Source: a virus
Length of the DNA stretch: 64,000 nucleotides
Reading direction: 5' to 3' (one strand)
IMG/VR virus record: IMGVR_UViG_3300025424_000296
Span: 49,211 to 113,210 of that record
The notes under the pieces were generated by a model. That model made no database searches and was not told where the DNA came from. It saw only the letters and a list, made by a program, of their open reading frames with translations. Of this stretch, positions 37,330 to 62,553 are shown one piece after another (position 1 is the first letter of the stretch; the number at the start of each line of letters is the position of its first letter). Position numbers and translations under genes: made by a program.

Positions 37330-37524
37330 TTAGATTCTTGAACGTTTGCTAGCTGATTCTGCTTCATCCTGAGTATTACAAACTGCGATTGGGACCCAAC
37401 GTTGTGGAACTGGAAGTCCGCTACGACGATGATAATCTAAATCCGCATTGGGATCATCTACCTGTGTCCAAACCACCCACTTACCATCACCCTTACGCTG
37501 AGCAATATCGTGATTCTTTTTCAT
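37330..37524 (-). CDS. Small basic protein (64 aa)
   Basis: Starting at ATG 37524 (AATAGGTAAAAGT upstream), the product begins MKKNHDIAQRKGDGKWVVWT and contains 'VDDPNADLDYHRRSGLPVPQ' and 'AVCNTQDEAESASKRSRI'. A longer form from 37563 is possible but lacks a ribosome-binding site. It looks like a compact beta-domain; no family is recognised. Confidence 0.5.
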   Translation of the reverse strand: MKKNHDIAQRKGDGKWVVWTQVDDPNADLDYHRRSGLPVPQRWVPIAVCNTQDEAESASKRSRI

Positions 37525-37606
37525 ACTTTTACCTATTGTTTTACTTGGTTGCAGGAAATGCAAGCTTTGCTTGCAGTGTTAAGTATAAGTCTGTTTAAAT
37601 CATTGT

Positions 37607-37900
37607 CTAGTGTTTTTTTGGTACTATTACAAGTCCCTCCTCTACTACATCAATATCCCAATTATGAAACACATCTTTTAATTTAGAAACTATGGTTCTT
37701 AAATAAAATCTAGTTTTTTCCCAATTTAGATATGCATTTAATTCAGTTTCGGATGCATTATGACCAACTATACTAAACAATATTTCGTCGTCTATGATTT
37801 TAATGTGTTCGCCTTTTTTTATGTGAAACGGAATATTTAGAATTTCTTTTTCAAGAAATTCTATTATTTGTGCAGCTTCTTTTACTTCGTTTGGCGTCAT
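37607..37900 (-). CDS. Hypothetical protein (97 aa)
   Basis: ATG 37900 overlaps the stop codon of the upstream phosphoribosyltransferase gene as ATGA, and GGGAGGAA lies about 11 nt upstream. The product begins MTPNEVKEAAQIIEFLEKEI and is Glu/Lys/Ile-rich with an N-terminal helix and C-terminal strands ending 'VEEGLVIVPKKH'. No family is recognised. Confidence 0.5.
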   Translation of the reverse strand: MTPNEVKEAAQIIEFLEKEILNIPFHIKKGEHIKIIDDEILFSIVGHNASETELNAYLNWEKTRFYLRTIVSKLKDVFHNWDIDVVEEGLVIVPKKH

Positions 37901-38451
37901 CTTAACCACCATTCCTCCCAGGGAAATACTATCCACGAATCATCTTCTTCCTTGTTAATTTCCATACTATAATAGTCTACATCTGATTTGCTTGCTAGAT
38001 TGTTTATAATGGTAGCAAATCTTACGTTTTTCCCCCAAATTTCTGTTTCCCAATTAATATCATCAGGCAGACATGCCGACTGCCAATCATTTTTAATCCA
38101 CTGAATAGTTGCTCCACTATCATTAATATCATCAACAATTAAAATCTTCTTACGTCTTTGTTCAGCATTGGTATTGATGTAATTATCGTTTTCGTCATAT
38201 TGCGCACCCAATGCATCATCTGCCATCCAGCAGTTATGATCGCAGTCGTCTTCTTGACCGTCCCTAAGTGTTACCTTGAGAGTGTACATGGTAACGTTTA
38301 GATAGTGACTTAGCATAACTGCGGGAATTAATCCACCGCGGCTTAGTCCCACAATATAATCTGGTTTCCAACCATCTAGAGTAATTTTTCTACCAATATC
38401 AGCCATCATTGCGCGAATTTGTTCATTATCTATGTGTATTTCTTTAGTCAT
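37897..38451 (-). CDS. Phosphoribosyltransferase-family protein
   Basis: The 184-residue product, from ATG 38451, begins MTKEIHIDNEQIRAMMADIG. 'YIVGLSRGGLIPAVMLSHYL' and the PRPP-binding loop 'KKILIVDDINDSGATIQWI' identify the type I phosphoribosyltransferase fold, closest in layout to xanthine/hypoxanthine enzymes. It may salvage a purine base for phage nucleotide supply. A long acidic insertion ('DGQEDDCDHNCWMADDALGA') separates the two motifs. Both ends overlap neighbours by ATGA, so it is in an operon with 38448-39236 and 37607-37900. Confidence 0.88.
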   Translation of the reverse strand: MTKEIHIDNEQIRAMMADIGRKITLDGWKPDYIVGLSRGGLIPAVMLSHYLNVTMYTLKVTLRDGQEDDCDHNCWMADDALGAQYDENDNYINTNAEQRRKKILIVDDINDSGATIQWIKNDWQSACLPDDINWETEIWGKNVRFATIINNLASKSDVDYYSMEINKEEDDSWIVFPWEEWWLR

Positions 38452-39236
38452 GTCCACAAACTCCCTCTGATTCTAATCAATCTCATTAGCATTTCAGTAT
38501 CTTCGTTGAATTGATCTTCTTCTATCGTACGACTAAGATCTAACACTCTACGTTCCTCAATTTTATCTTCCTCACTATACTGGCTTTTGTCAAATAGTCT
38601 ATGACCTTTTTTCTCTCTGTATCTGCACCAGTTGCTCCAGCCGCTTGCATCTATATGGTCTGGACGATTTGGGCGTACTTCTGTCCACCATTTATACAAT
38701 TCCAAAATTTCATATGCTACTTGAGCTTGGCTTTCGCAACGTTCATTTTCATCTAGAGTTGGACTACCTAGTGAACACTCCCAATCCAAATGAGCCAGTC
38801 CTGCTTCTGGACAGCGGAAACTGCGGATGCGTAGCCAACCCAGGCTAAACCGCGGATACTTGTACTTTTTACGTGCATCCTTGTCAAACACTACATGCAT
38901 CCAAGCCTTTTCAACTTCTACAAAGTCTACTAAAAGATTGAACATACCATGCAATAGACGAGTATCACAGTCGGCATAACCAGGCTCTAAACCAGTATTA
39001 ATAACGTGATACCGGTCGAAAACTCTACAGCGAATCCAGTAACGTAAATCATTGAACGGCTTAGTGATAAAATTGTACATATCTGCAAAAAATCTGGGTA
39101 CAGTCTCGTTAAGCCAATAGGCTACCGGACGTTCTGTTCGCATTTTAGCTTCCCACTCGTCCCATTCATGCCACGGTAAGGCAAAGGGTTTTTCGTAGGT
39201 TAAACGATCTTTCAGAATTTTGAAATAATTTTTCAT
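38448..39236 (-). CDS. Hypothetical phage protein, Trp/Arg-rich (262 aa)
   Basis: The product begins MKNYFKILKDRLTYEKPFAL. It is rich in Trp, Arg and Asp, with 'FALPWHEWDEWEAKMRTE' and 'LRYWIRCRVFDRYHVI', then a region around 'GYADCDTRLLHGMFNLLVDF'. These segments match my recollection of a conserved protein seen in many large phages, with no known activity. Soluble. It is first in the operon ending at 37607. Confidence 0.6.
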   Translation of the reverse strand: MKNYFKILKDRLTYEKPFALPWHEWDEWEAKMRTERPVAYWLNETVPRFFADMYNFITKPFNDLRYWIRCRVFDRYHVINTGLEPGYADCDTRLLHGMFNLLVDFVEVEKAWMHVVFDKDARKKYKYPRFSLGWLRIRSFRCPEAGLAHLDWECSLGSPTLDENERCESQAQVAYEILELYKWWTEVRPNRPDHIDASGWSNWCRYREKKGHRLFDKSQYSEEDKIEERRVLDLSRTIEEDQFNEDTEMLMRLIRIRGSLWT

Positions 39237-39266
39237 ATTGTTACAATACTACCTCTACGTTATTTG

Positions 39267-39635
39267 TCAACCAGAAACCCATACCATTCTAAACAGCATG
39301 ATATCTTTTTGGTCAAGCCTTATTTTGAATTCAGTTGATGTCCTATCTTGTTTATATCCTCGCTTGCGACGATTATCCCAAGCCAGTTTATTATTGCTAT
39401 GACCTCCCGCCAATGCCTCAGTTGTATCTTTAAGAACTATGAAATTTTCAGTACAATTAGTAGCCAACCAATCACACAATGTTTCGGATTCTGGTTTAGA
39501 AAGTGATTGAATTGTTGAAAGTTGGTAATCAAACAGTCCAGCAGGCCAATTGGTTGACCATTTACCGTTTTCGGATTGAAAATCCTTTTTGAAGATTTCC
39601 AATAAGTCTTCTGGATCTAATCTAAATGGTCGCAT
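39267..39635 (-). CDS. Hypothetical protein (122 aa)
   Basis: The product begins MRPFRLDPEDLLEIFKKDFQ. The second half ('IVLKDTTEALAGGHSNNKLAW' split, 'FKIRLDQKDIMLFRMVWV') suggests a small alpha/beta fold. No domain is recognised. It lies between the operon beginning at 39236 and the pair 39663/40451 on the same strand. Confidence 0.5.
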   Translation of the reverse strand: MRPFRLDPEDLLEIFKKDFQSENGKWSTNWPAGLFDYQLSTIQSLSKPESETLCDWLATNCTENFIVLKDTTEALAGGHSNNKLAWDNRRKRGYKQDRTSTEFKIRLDQKDIMLFRMVWVSG

Positions 39636-39662
39636 GCACTTATTATGCAGTGCAAGAAAGTG

Positions 39663-40454
39663 TTAGTCAAGTAGCTCCAATATCAAATAACCGTTATCGC
39701 TGCTGACTAGTAGACCATTATCTACTGCCTCAACTGTATAAGCAGAGCCTAATACTTTTGATAATCTAGCACTTTCATTGATTAACGGATTACCAATTTC
39801 AAATCCAATGATCGGAACACTTGGTTCAGTTTTTGATATATGTGCTACACGGTATTTAAGTGTTGACCCTGGACTTGTAAGGAATACTGTGTCACCAAGA
39901 ATTTCAATAGATTCCATTAGACCATTTTTCAGTATGGGGGCAATGTATTCTTTCATTGAATTGGGCTCTTCCTCGGTTTCCTCAGCTTCCTGATCAGCGT
40001 CCTCTATATCATCTTGTATATCATCTTCTGCTGGTGGAACTGATTCTGGGTCTAGGTTAACATGTTCTTTGATGTTATCTTCGGTGAGATCATATATTTC
40101 ATCATCATGTAGTGTCTTGAATTGCCACTGGTCTACATTGGTTAAATTGTCAACACTATCGACCATTTTAACTAGTAGTTCTGGTAAATCAGCATTGCGG
40201 TCCATTTCGATGAATACTACATAGTATCCATCTTCTGTGGGTGCAGGACTGGTTTCTGCATCTAATATAGTAATATCACCTTTTTCTATAAATCTTTCCA
40301 AATCTTTGGCGGGTTCTTGTTCGAATACATAGAATGCAACAACAACAGCTTTGGCATTGTCGATTTTAGATTCGTAAGTATCTAGTTCTACCAATGGTAA
40401 TACGAGATAGTCCAAATCGTTTCGTAATAGTCCTGCTTCATTTAAAGATATCAT
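39663..40454 (-). CDS. Acidic two-part protein of unknown function (263 aa)
   Basis: The product begins MISLNEAGLLRNDLDYLVLP. An N-terminal domain (about 1-135), then a strongly acidic linker (about 140-170, 'DDIQDDIEDADQEAEETEEE'), then a C-terminal beta domain (about 175-263). The layout is typical of a phage accessory or virion protein with flexible hinge. It overlaps 40451-40984 by 4 nt, so both are co-translated. No family is recognised. Confidence 0.55.
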   Translation of the reverse strand: MISLNEAGLLRNDLDYLVLPLVELDTYESKIDNAKAVVVAFYVFEQEPAKDLERFIEKGDITILDAETSPAPTEDGYYVVFIEMDRNADLPELLVKMVDSVDNLTNVDQWQFKTLHDDEIYDLTEDNIKEHVNLDPESVPPAEDDIQDDIEDADQEAEETEEEPNSMKEYIAPILKNGLMESIEILGDTVFLTSPGSTLKYRVAHISKTEPSVPIIGFEIGNPLINESARLSKVLGSAYTVEAVDNGLLVSSDNGYLILELLD

Positions 40455-40984
40455 GTTTGCTCCGCTGGTTGATCTTGAGCTGCTTGATCTGGTGTTGTAC
40501 CCTGCGACACTGCTTCATCTGCTGTGTCTAGATCAACATCTTCGTCATAAAGGTCCATGATTTCTTTACTGATACTTTCAACAAATCTACGAGGTATTAA
40601 TAAATCTATCAACCATATTTTAACTTTTTCCATTTTTGGTTTCTTAGTACCTGGTTGATAGTCGTCAGGGCTTTTAATTTCAATTGGAATTTCTTCAGTT
40701 GAAATATGATAACTTATTTTGGTTCCATGTTTCAATAATCTTAATCCGCCGCTTGGATCTGGCATATCCCTATAGTCATATTTTAATGTAACCTTAACCC
40801 AGTATTTTCTAACATATGGTCCAGAAACTATTTCACCTTTGATCCAATTCTTAAAACTATACATGTCATTGGTATCTAAGTAATCTTCTATAGATATCAT
40901 GATATCTACAAGATCAGTATTATCAGATAATCTGGTGATTACCTGATCAGGTGATGTGGGATCATATTGATTATTGTCTGTCAT
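40451..40984 (-). CDS. Hypothetical protein paired with 39663 (177 aa)
   Basis: The product begins MTDNNQYDPTSPDQVITRLS. It has a central beta-rich domain ('YVRKYWVKVTLKYDYRDMP', 'HISTEEIPIEIKSPDDY') and an acidic, Gln-rich C-terminal tail. Virion or DNA-associated function is possible. CTAAATA on the minus strand (40996-40990) stands just before its ATG, so it may be late and nearly leaderless. Confidence 0.55.
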   Translation of the reverse strand: MTDNNQYDPTSPDQVITRLSDNTDLVDIMISIEDYLDTNDMYSFKNWIKGEIVSGPYVRKYWVKVTLKYDYRDMPDPSGGLRLLKHGTKISYHISTEEIPIEIKSPDDYQPGTKKPKMEKVKIWLIDLLIPRRFVESISKEIMDLYDEDVDLDTADEAVSQGTTPDQAAQDQPAEQT

Positions 40985-40989
40985 GTGAT

Positions 40990-40996
40990 TATTTAG
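40990..40996 (-). promoter_or_regulatory. Late-promoter-like CTAAATA (minus strand)
   Basis: Same heptamer as before phoH (42773-42767) and at 61705. It lies 5 nt upstream of the ATG at 40984. Confidence 0.35.
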
Positions 40997-41036
40997 CTTA
41001 TATTAGAATATAATTTTGTATTATTGGTATTATCAA

Positions 41037-41044
41037 AATAAATA
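41037..41044 (+). promoter_or_regulatory. Late-promoter-like octamer AATAAATA
   Basis: One mismatch from TATAAATA, 21 nt before the ATG of the endonuclease-like gene at 41066. The surrounding sequence is very AT-rich, so chance is possible. Confidence 0.3.
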
Positions 41045-41065
41045 TAAAAAAAATAAAGGTGTAAA

Positions 41066-41980
41066 ATGCCGAACAAAATTACAGATTTAAATTTAATTTC
41101 TAATATTGTAGACGATTTTAAAAACGGCTTATCTAAAGCTGCACTTTGTAAAAAATACAATTTATCATCTCCAACTATTCATAGGTTAATCAAAGAAAAT
41201 TATCAGCAAATTTTCAGTAGAATTCCAGAAGTTACTATTAATAAAGTTATTGAATTGTCTAGTATATTTAATTCTAAAAGTAAAATAGCTGAAACTTTAA
41301 AAATCGATATTAATACTGTTACAAAAATTCTTAAATATTATAATGTTGCAGTTATACCTCGCCCCCCCATGCAAAAAATAAAAAAAGAAACCGAGTATGA
41401 CAAATTAATGAAACTAACGTCACCTAGTTATATAACAAATCAACTTAAAAATCGAAGTGTACATAATCTATCTTTAGAATTTAATGTTTCACATAACACC
41501 CTATTAAGGTATATGAAAGATAATGACATCGAATATAAAAAATTTGTTCTTTTGACAAAAGATATTTCAGAAGACATAAAGAAAAAGATTATTACAGATT
41601 TTTCTAATCAATGCACGAAACGAGAAATTTGTAAAAAATATAATGTGAGTAGTAAACATATCGATTCAATATTACAGAAATATAAATTGCCAACACGTCA
41701 ACTTAAAATTAATAAATTAATAGATTGCGATTATATAAGGTATGTTAAACTAGCGAGAAGATTAACAAATGTAGTGAAAAATACGTATAAATTAAAAACT
41801 CCTGATGGATTTCATTGGGATCATAAATTGTCAATTGTAGACGGTTATAAACAATCTATTCCAGTTTACTTAATTGCATCTAGAGAAAATTTAGAGTTAG
41901 TACCGTCTACTGTTAATTTAAGTAAAGGTACTAACTCTAGCATTACTAAAGATAACTTATATCAATTAATTGGTTTATGA
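41066..41980 (+). CDS. HNH-type homing endonuclease-like protein with HTH repeats
   Basis: The 304-residue product begins MPNKITDLNLISNIVDDFKN. The first two-thirds contain four short helix-turn-helix units of the form 'NGLSKAALCKKYNLSSPTIH' and 'CTKREICKKYNVSSKHIDSI', as in resolvase-type HTHs. The C-terminal part 'HWDHKLSIVDGY' then 'ENLELVPSTVNLSKG' is an HNH-like site (Asp-His, Asn-Leu, Asn-x-x-Lys). Free-standing homing endonucleases with repeated HTHs are frequent in T4-like phages. The gene faces the PhoH gene and overlaps its end by 6 nt, and its codons are more A/T-rich than its neighbours, both signs of insertion. Confidence 0.75.
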   Translation: MPNKITDLNLISNIVDDFKNGLSKAALCKKYNLSSPTIHRLIKENYQQIFSRIPEVTINKVIELSSIFNSKSKIAETLKIDINTVTKILKYYNVAVIPRPPMQKIKKETEYDKLMKLTSPSYITNQLKNRSVHNLSLEFNVSHNTLLRYMKDNDIEYKKFVLLTKDISEDIKKKIITDFSNQCTKREICKKYNVSSKHIDSILQKYKLPTRQLKINKLIDCDYIRYVKLARRLTNVVKNTYKLKTPDGFHWDHKLSIVDGYKQSIPVYLIASRENLELVPSTVNLSKGTNSSITKDNLYQLIGL

Positions 41981-42736
41981 ATTATAAAGGTTTAGTATAT
42001 CTTCGATAATTGGATGTCTTTCAACATCTTTGTCATTAAACTTAATAAATGATATTTTGTTATTTGGTTTTTCTGAAATACGGTTAATAAAATCTAATAG
42101 TCCATTCTCACAGTAACCTCTATCATGTTGTGTAAGATCACCTGTTACGACCATTTTACTTCCGATACCAATTCTAGTAAGTAGCATTTTCATTTGACTA
42201 GCAGTGGAATTTTGAAATTCATCTGCTATAATAAAACTATTAGCAAAAGTTCTCCCTCTCATATATGCTAAAGGTGCAATTTCTAGTGTTCCGTGCTCGA
42301 TTAAATTTAGTACTTCTTTTTTGCTGTAGTATTGATAAAAGTAATCTAATATTGGTAGAACCCACGGTTGCATTTTATCAACTAATGTACCTGGTAAAAA
42401 TCCATGTTGTTCATCAACACTAATAGCAGGTCTGGTTATAATTATTTTATCAATTTCTCCTTTAGTAAGTTTATCTATTGCTGAGAGTGTTCCTAACATG
42501 GTTTTACCTGTACCTGCGGCACCTACAGCAAAAACAATGTCAACGTTGGGATCTTCGAGCGCATCTATATAATTCTCTTGCGCTAAGTTTTTTGGTAGTA
42601 AAGCTAGTTTCTTTTGTGGTTTTCTGTATTCTGTTATGTTTAATACATTATCCTTTGATTTTCTATTGTTACTGTAACTTGTGTTACGCTCTTCATTAAC
42701 AGCTCGAGCGTTCGAGCGTTTCATGCGTCTACTCAA
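41975..42736 (-). CDS. phoH: PhoH-like ATPase
   Basis: Walker A 'GAAGTGKTMLG', 'DKIIITRPAISVDEQHGFLP', 'YMRGRTFANSFIIADEFQN' (Walker B) and 'VVTGDLTQHDRG' are the PhoH family signature. It is an RNA-helicase-type ATPase very common in marine phages; function in infection is unclear. The best start is TTG 42736, preceded by AAAGGAGGG; ATG 42724 is possible but 16 nt away. The N-terminal 40 residues are basic and variable. CTAAATA lies upstream. Confidence 0.93.
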   Translation of the reverse strand: MSRRMKRSNARAVNEERNTSYSNNRKSKDNVLNITEYRKPQKKLALLPKNLAQENYIDALEDPNVDIVFAVGAAGTGKTMLGTLSAIDKLTKGEIDKIIITRPAISVDEQHGFLPGTLVDKMQPWVLPILDYFYQYYSKKEVLNLIEHGTLEIAPLAYMRGRTFANSFIIADEFQNSTASQMKMLLTRIGIGSKMVVTGDLTQHDRGYCENGLLDFINRISEKPNNKISFIKFNDKDVERHPIIEDILNLYNS

Positions 42737-42766
42737 ATGACCCTCCTTTAAAAAAGGTACCAATAA

Positions 42767-42773
42767 TATTTAG
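42767..42773 (-). promoter_or_regulatory. Late-promoter-like CTAAATA (minus strand)
   Basis: About 30 nt before the phoH start codon; same core as other late elements in the window. Confidence 0.4.
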
Positions 42774-42834
42774 CGGCTATAGATACAAATAATGTGTACA
42801 CATAACCTAAACTTTTGGAAATGCTTGGCATTGA

Positions 42835-56136
<13,302 letters not shown>

Positions 56137-56152
56137 TATCGATGATCAACGC

Positions 56153-56160
56153 AATAAATA
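56153..56160 (+). promoter_or_regulatory. Late-promoter-like octamer AATAAATA
   Basis: 29 nt before the ATG at 56190. Confidence 0.5.
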
Positions 56161-56189
56161 TGTAACAGAAACGATAAAGGACAAGTGAG

Positions 56190-56696
56190 ATGGCAGGTAT
56201 TCCATTAAATACGTTTAGAACAGTAGTTAAAAATGTTCAACGCCCAAACCAATTAATGTTTGGTCCTCCTCCCACTTATACTTTTACTGGATTTGATCCA
56301 GTAAATTCATATTTTGATGGTATATATCCACCTGCTCCGGGACAAAATGGCAATAGCAGTTTTCTAGTTTATACTGCTCCATTAGGTGTAACGGCTGTTA
56401 TATTATATGCACAAGTTGCAACTGATAGTACAGATACTCGTACTGTTAGTTTATGGTATTACAGACCAAATCAAAGTGCATATCCTGTTGGATTTAATAC
56501 AATTGTAAATGAAATTGAAATACCATCTAATGATGCATTAGTTGTTATTGGCGGTAAATTAGTGTTAGAAACTGGTGATCAACTTTATATTTCGTCTAAG
56601 ACTGTTGGCATGGTTACAGCAGTTGCCGCAACCCCTGAAAAAAGTATAACTGATACAAAACTCACTCTTAGTATACTGGAAAGTGCTAACCAGTAA
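56190..56696 (+). CDS. Virion structural protein (168 aa)
   Basis: The product begins MAGIPLNTFRTVVKNVQRPN and has a beta-sandwich-like pattern ('SFLVYTAPLGVTAVILYAQV', 'TDTRTVSLWYYR', 'PSNDALVVIGGKLVLETGDQ', 'LTLSILESAN'). Proteins with this start and layout lie among fibre genes in marine T4-like phages and are called structural. It may be a trimeric cap, or an adhesin head. The Shine-Dalgarno is AAAGGACAAG. Confidence 0.75.
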   Translation: MAGIPLNTFRTVVKNVQRPNQLMFGPPPTYTFTGFDPVNSYFDGIYPPAPGQNGNSSFLVYTAPLGVTAVILYAQVATDSTDTRTVSLWYYRPNQSAYPVGFNTIVNEIEIPSNDALVVIGGKLVLETGDQLYISSKTVGMVTAVAATPEKSITDTKLTLSILESANQ

Positions 56697-56721
56697 TTTT
56701 AATTCTGTATTATAAAATACG

Positions 56722-61649
<4,928 letters not shown>

Positions 61650-61704
61650 TACAGTTTACATAATTATTGATATAAGTGACCATGTAACCAAATATACAGA
61701 TTTG

Positions 61705-61711
61705 CTAAATA
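61705..61711 (+). promoter_or_regulatory. Late-promoter-like CTAAATA
   Basis: 54 nt before the ATG at 61766, immediately upstream of the hairpin at 61714-61739. Confidence 0.4.
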
Positions 61712-61713
61712 TG

Positions 61714-61739
61714 ATAGAAGGTTAATTATAACCTTCTAT
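61714..61739 (+). terminator. Perfect 11-bp hairpin after the collagen-like fibre gene
   Basis: ATAGAAGGTTA (61714-61724) and its exact complement (61729-61739) around ATTA, followed by TACTGTTTTAA. Probably a terminator or mRNA 3'-end stabiliser, though the T-tract is imperfect; a late-promoter-like heptamer touches its 5' side. Confidence 0.5.
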
Positions 61740-61765
61740 TACTGTTTTAATGGACAACCTGTGAC

Positions 61766-62452
61766 ATGACAATTAAGTATGTAGATATAGAATATCTTAG
61801 AGTTCAGGATTCTAATGCAGGACAATTATTGCTTGCAGGTTCTGGTAACACTGTAACTTATACACAATTTGTTACAGTAGATAATAGTGGAAATGTTGGT
61901 ATAGGAACTTCTAATCCAACTTATAAATTATCTGTTTTAGGTAATGTAAATATTCAAGGACATTTAACAGGCGATTCAATTTCTACTGCTTTTGGTCAAC
62001 CGGGTACAGTTCAATTTGCTGATGGAAACGGTACATTAAATGGTAATCAAACACATTTATTTTGGGATTCTACTAACTTTCGGTTGGGTATAGGAACAAG
62101 TATACCTGTTAGTACCCTACAAGTTAACTACACTGCATATGAAAGTACCAGTACAAGTTGGAGTACAACTAGTCCAACTGTGCTAGACAGTTTTCCTTGT
62201 ACTCAAGTGAGAAGCGCACATTATTTTGTTCAGGTAACTGATGAAGATAATAGTTGTTATCATACAAGTCAAATTACAGTAGTACAAGATGGTATACAGG
62301 CATATAAAAGTGAATACAATGTTGTTACAAGTGCTGATAAACTTGGCACTTTTGATTGTATTGTATCAAGCGGTAATTTACAACTGACTTTTACTGCATA
62401 TTATGCAACTAATAAAACAGTGAAAATTACGCGAACAAGTATGACAGCATAA
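61766..62452 (+). CDS. Fibre-associated protein (228 aa)
   Basis: The product begins MTIKYVDIEYLRVQDSNAGQ. Typical fibre modules are visible: 'VDNSGNVGIGTSNPTYKLSV', 'QPGTVQFADGNGTLNGNQ', 'STNFRLGIGTSIPVSTLQV', then a compact C-terminal beta domain ('SAHYFVQVTDEDNSCYHTSQ', ends 'KTVKITRTSMTA'). It is a short adaptor or tip protein. No clear Shine-Dalgarno. Confidence 0.75.
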   Translation: MTIKYVDIEYLRVQDSNAGQLLLAGSGNTVTYTQFVTVDNSGNVGIGTSNPTYKLSVLGNVNIQGHLTGDSISTAFGQPGTVQFADGNGTLNGNQTHLFWDSTNFRLGIGTSIPVSTLQVNYTAYESTSTSWSTTSPTVLDSFPCTQVRSAHYFVQVTDEDNSCYHTSQITVVQDGIQAYKSEYNVVTSADKLGTFDCIVSSGNLQLTFTAYYATNKTVKITRTSMTA

Positions 62453-62497
62453 AATTTTAAAAATTATGTTATTATTTAATACTAAACGTTACAGTGT

Positions 62498-62505
62498 AAT
62501 AAATA
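62498..62505 (+). promoter_or_regulatory. Late-promoter-like octamer AATAAATA
   Basis: 48 nt before the ATG at 62554. Confidence 0.5.
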
Positions 62506-62553
62506 ACGACATAATGACTTTGGTAATATTTAACCCAAACTTAGAGAGGTCGA

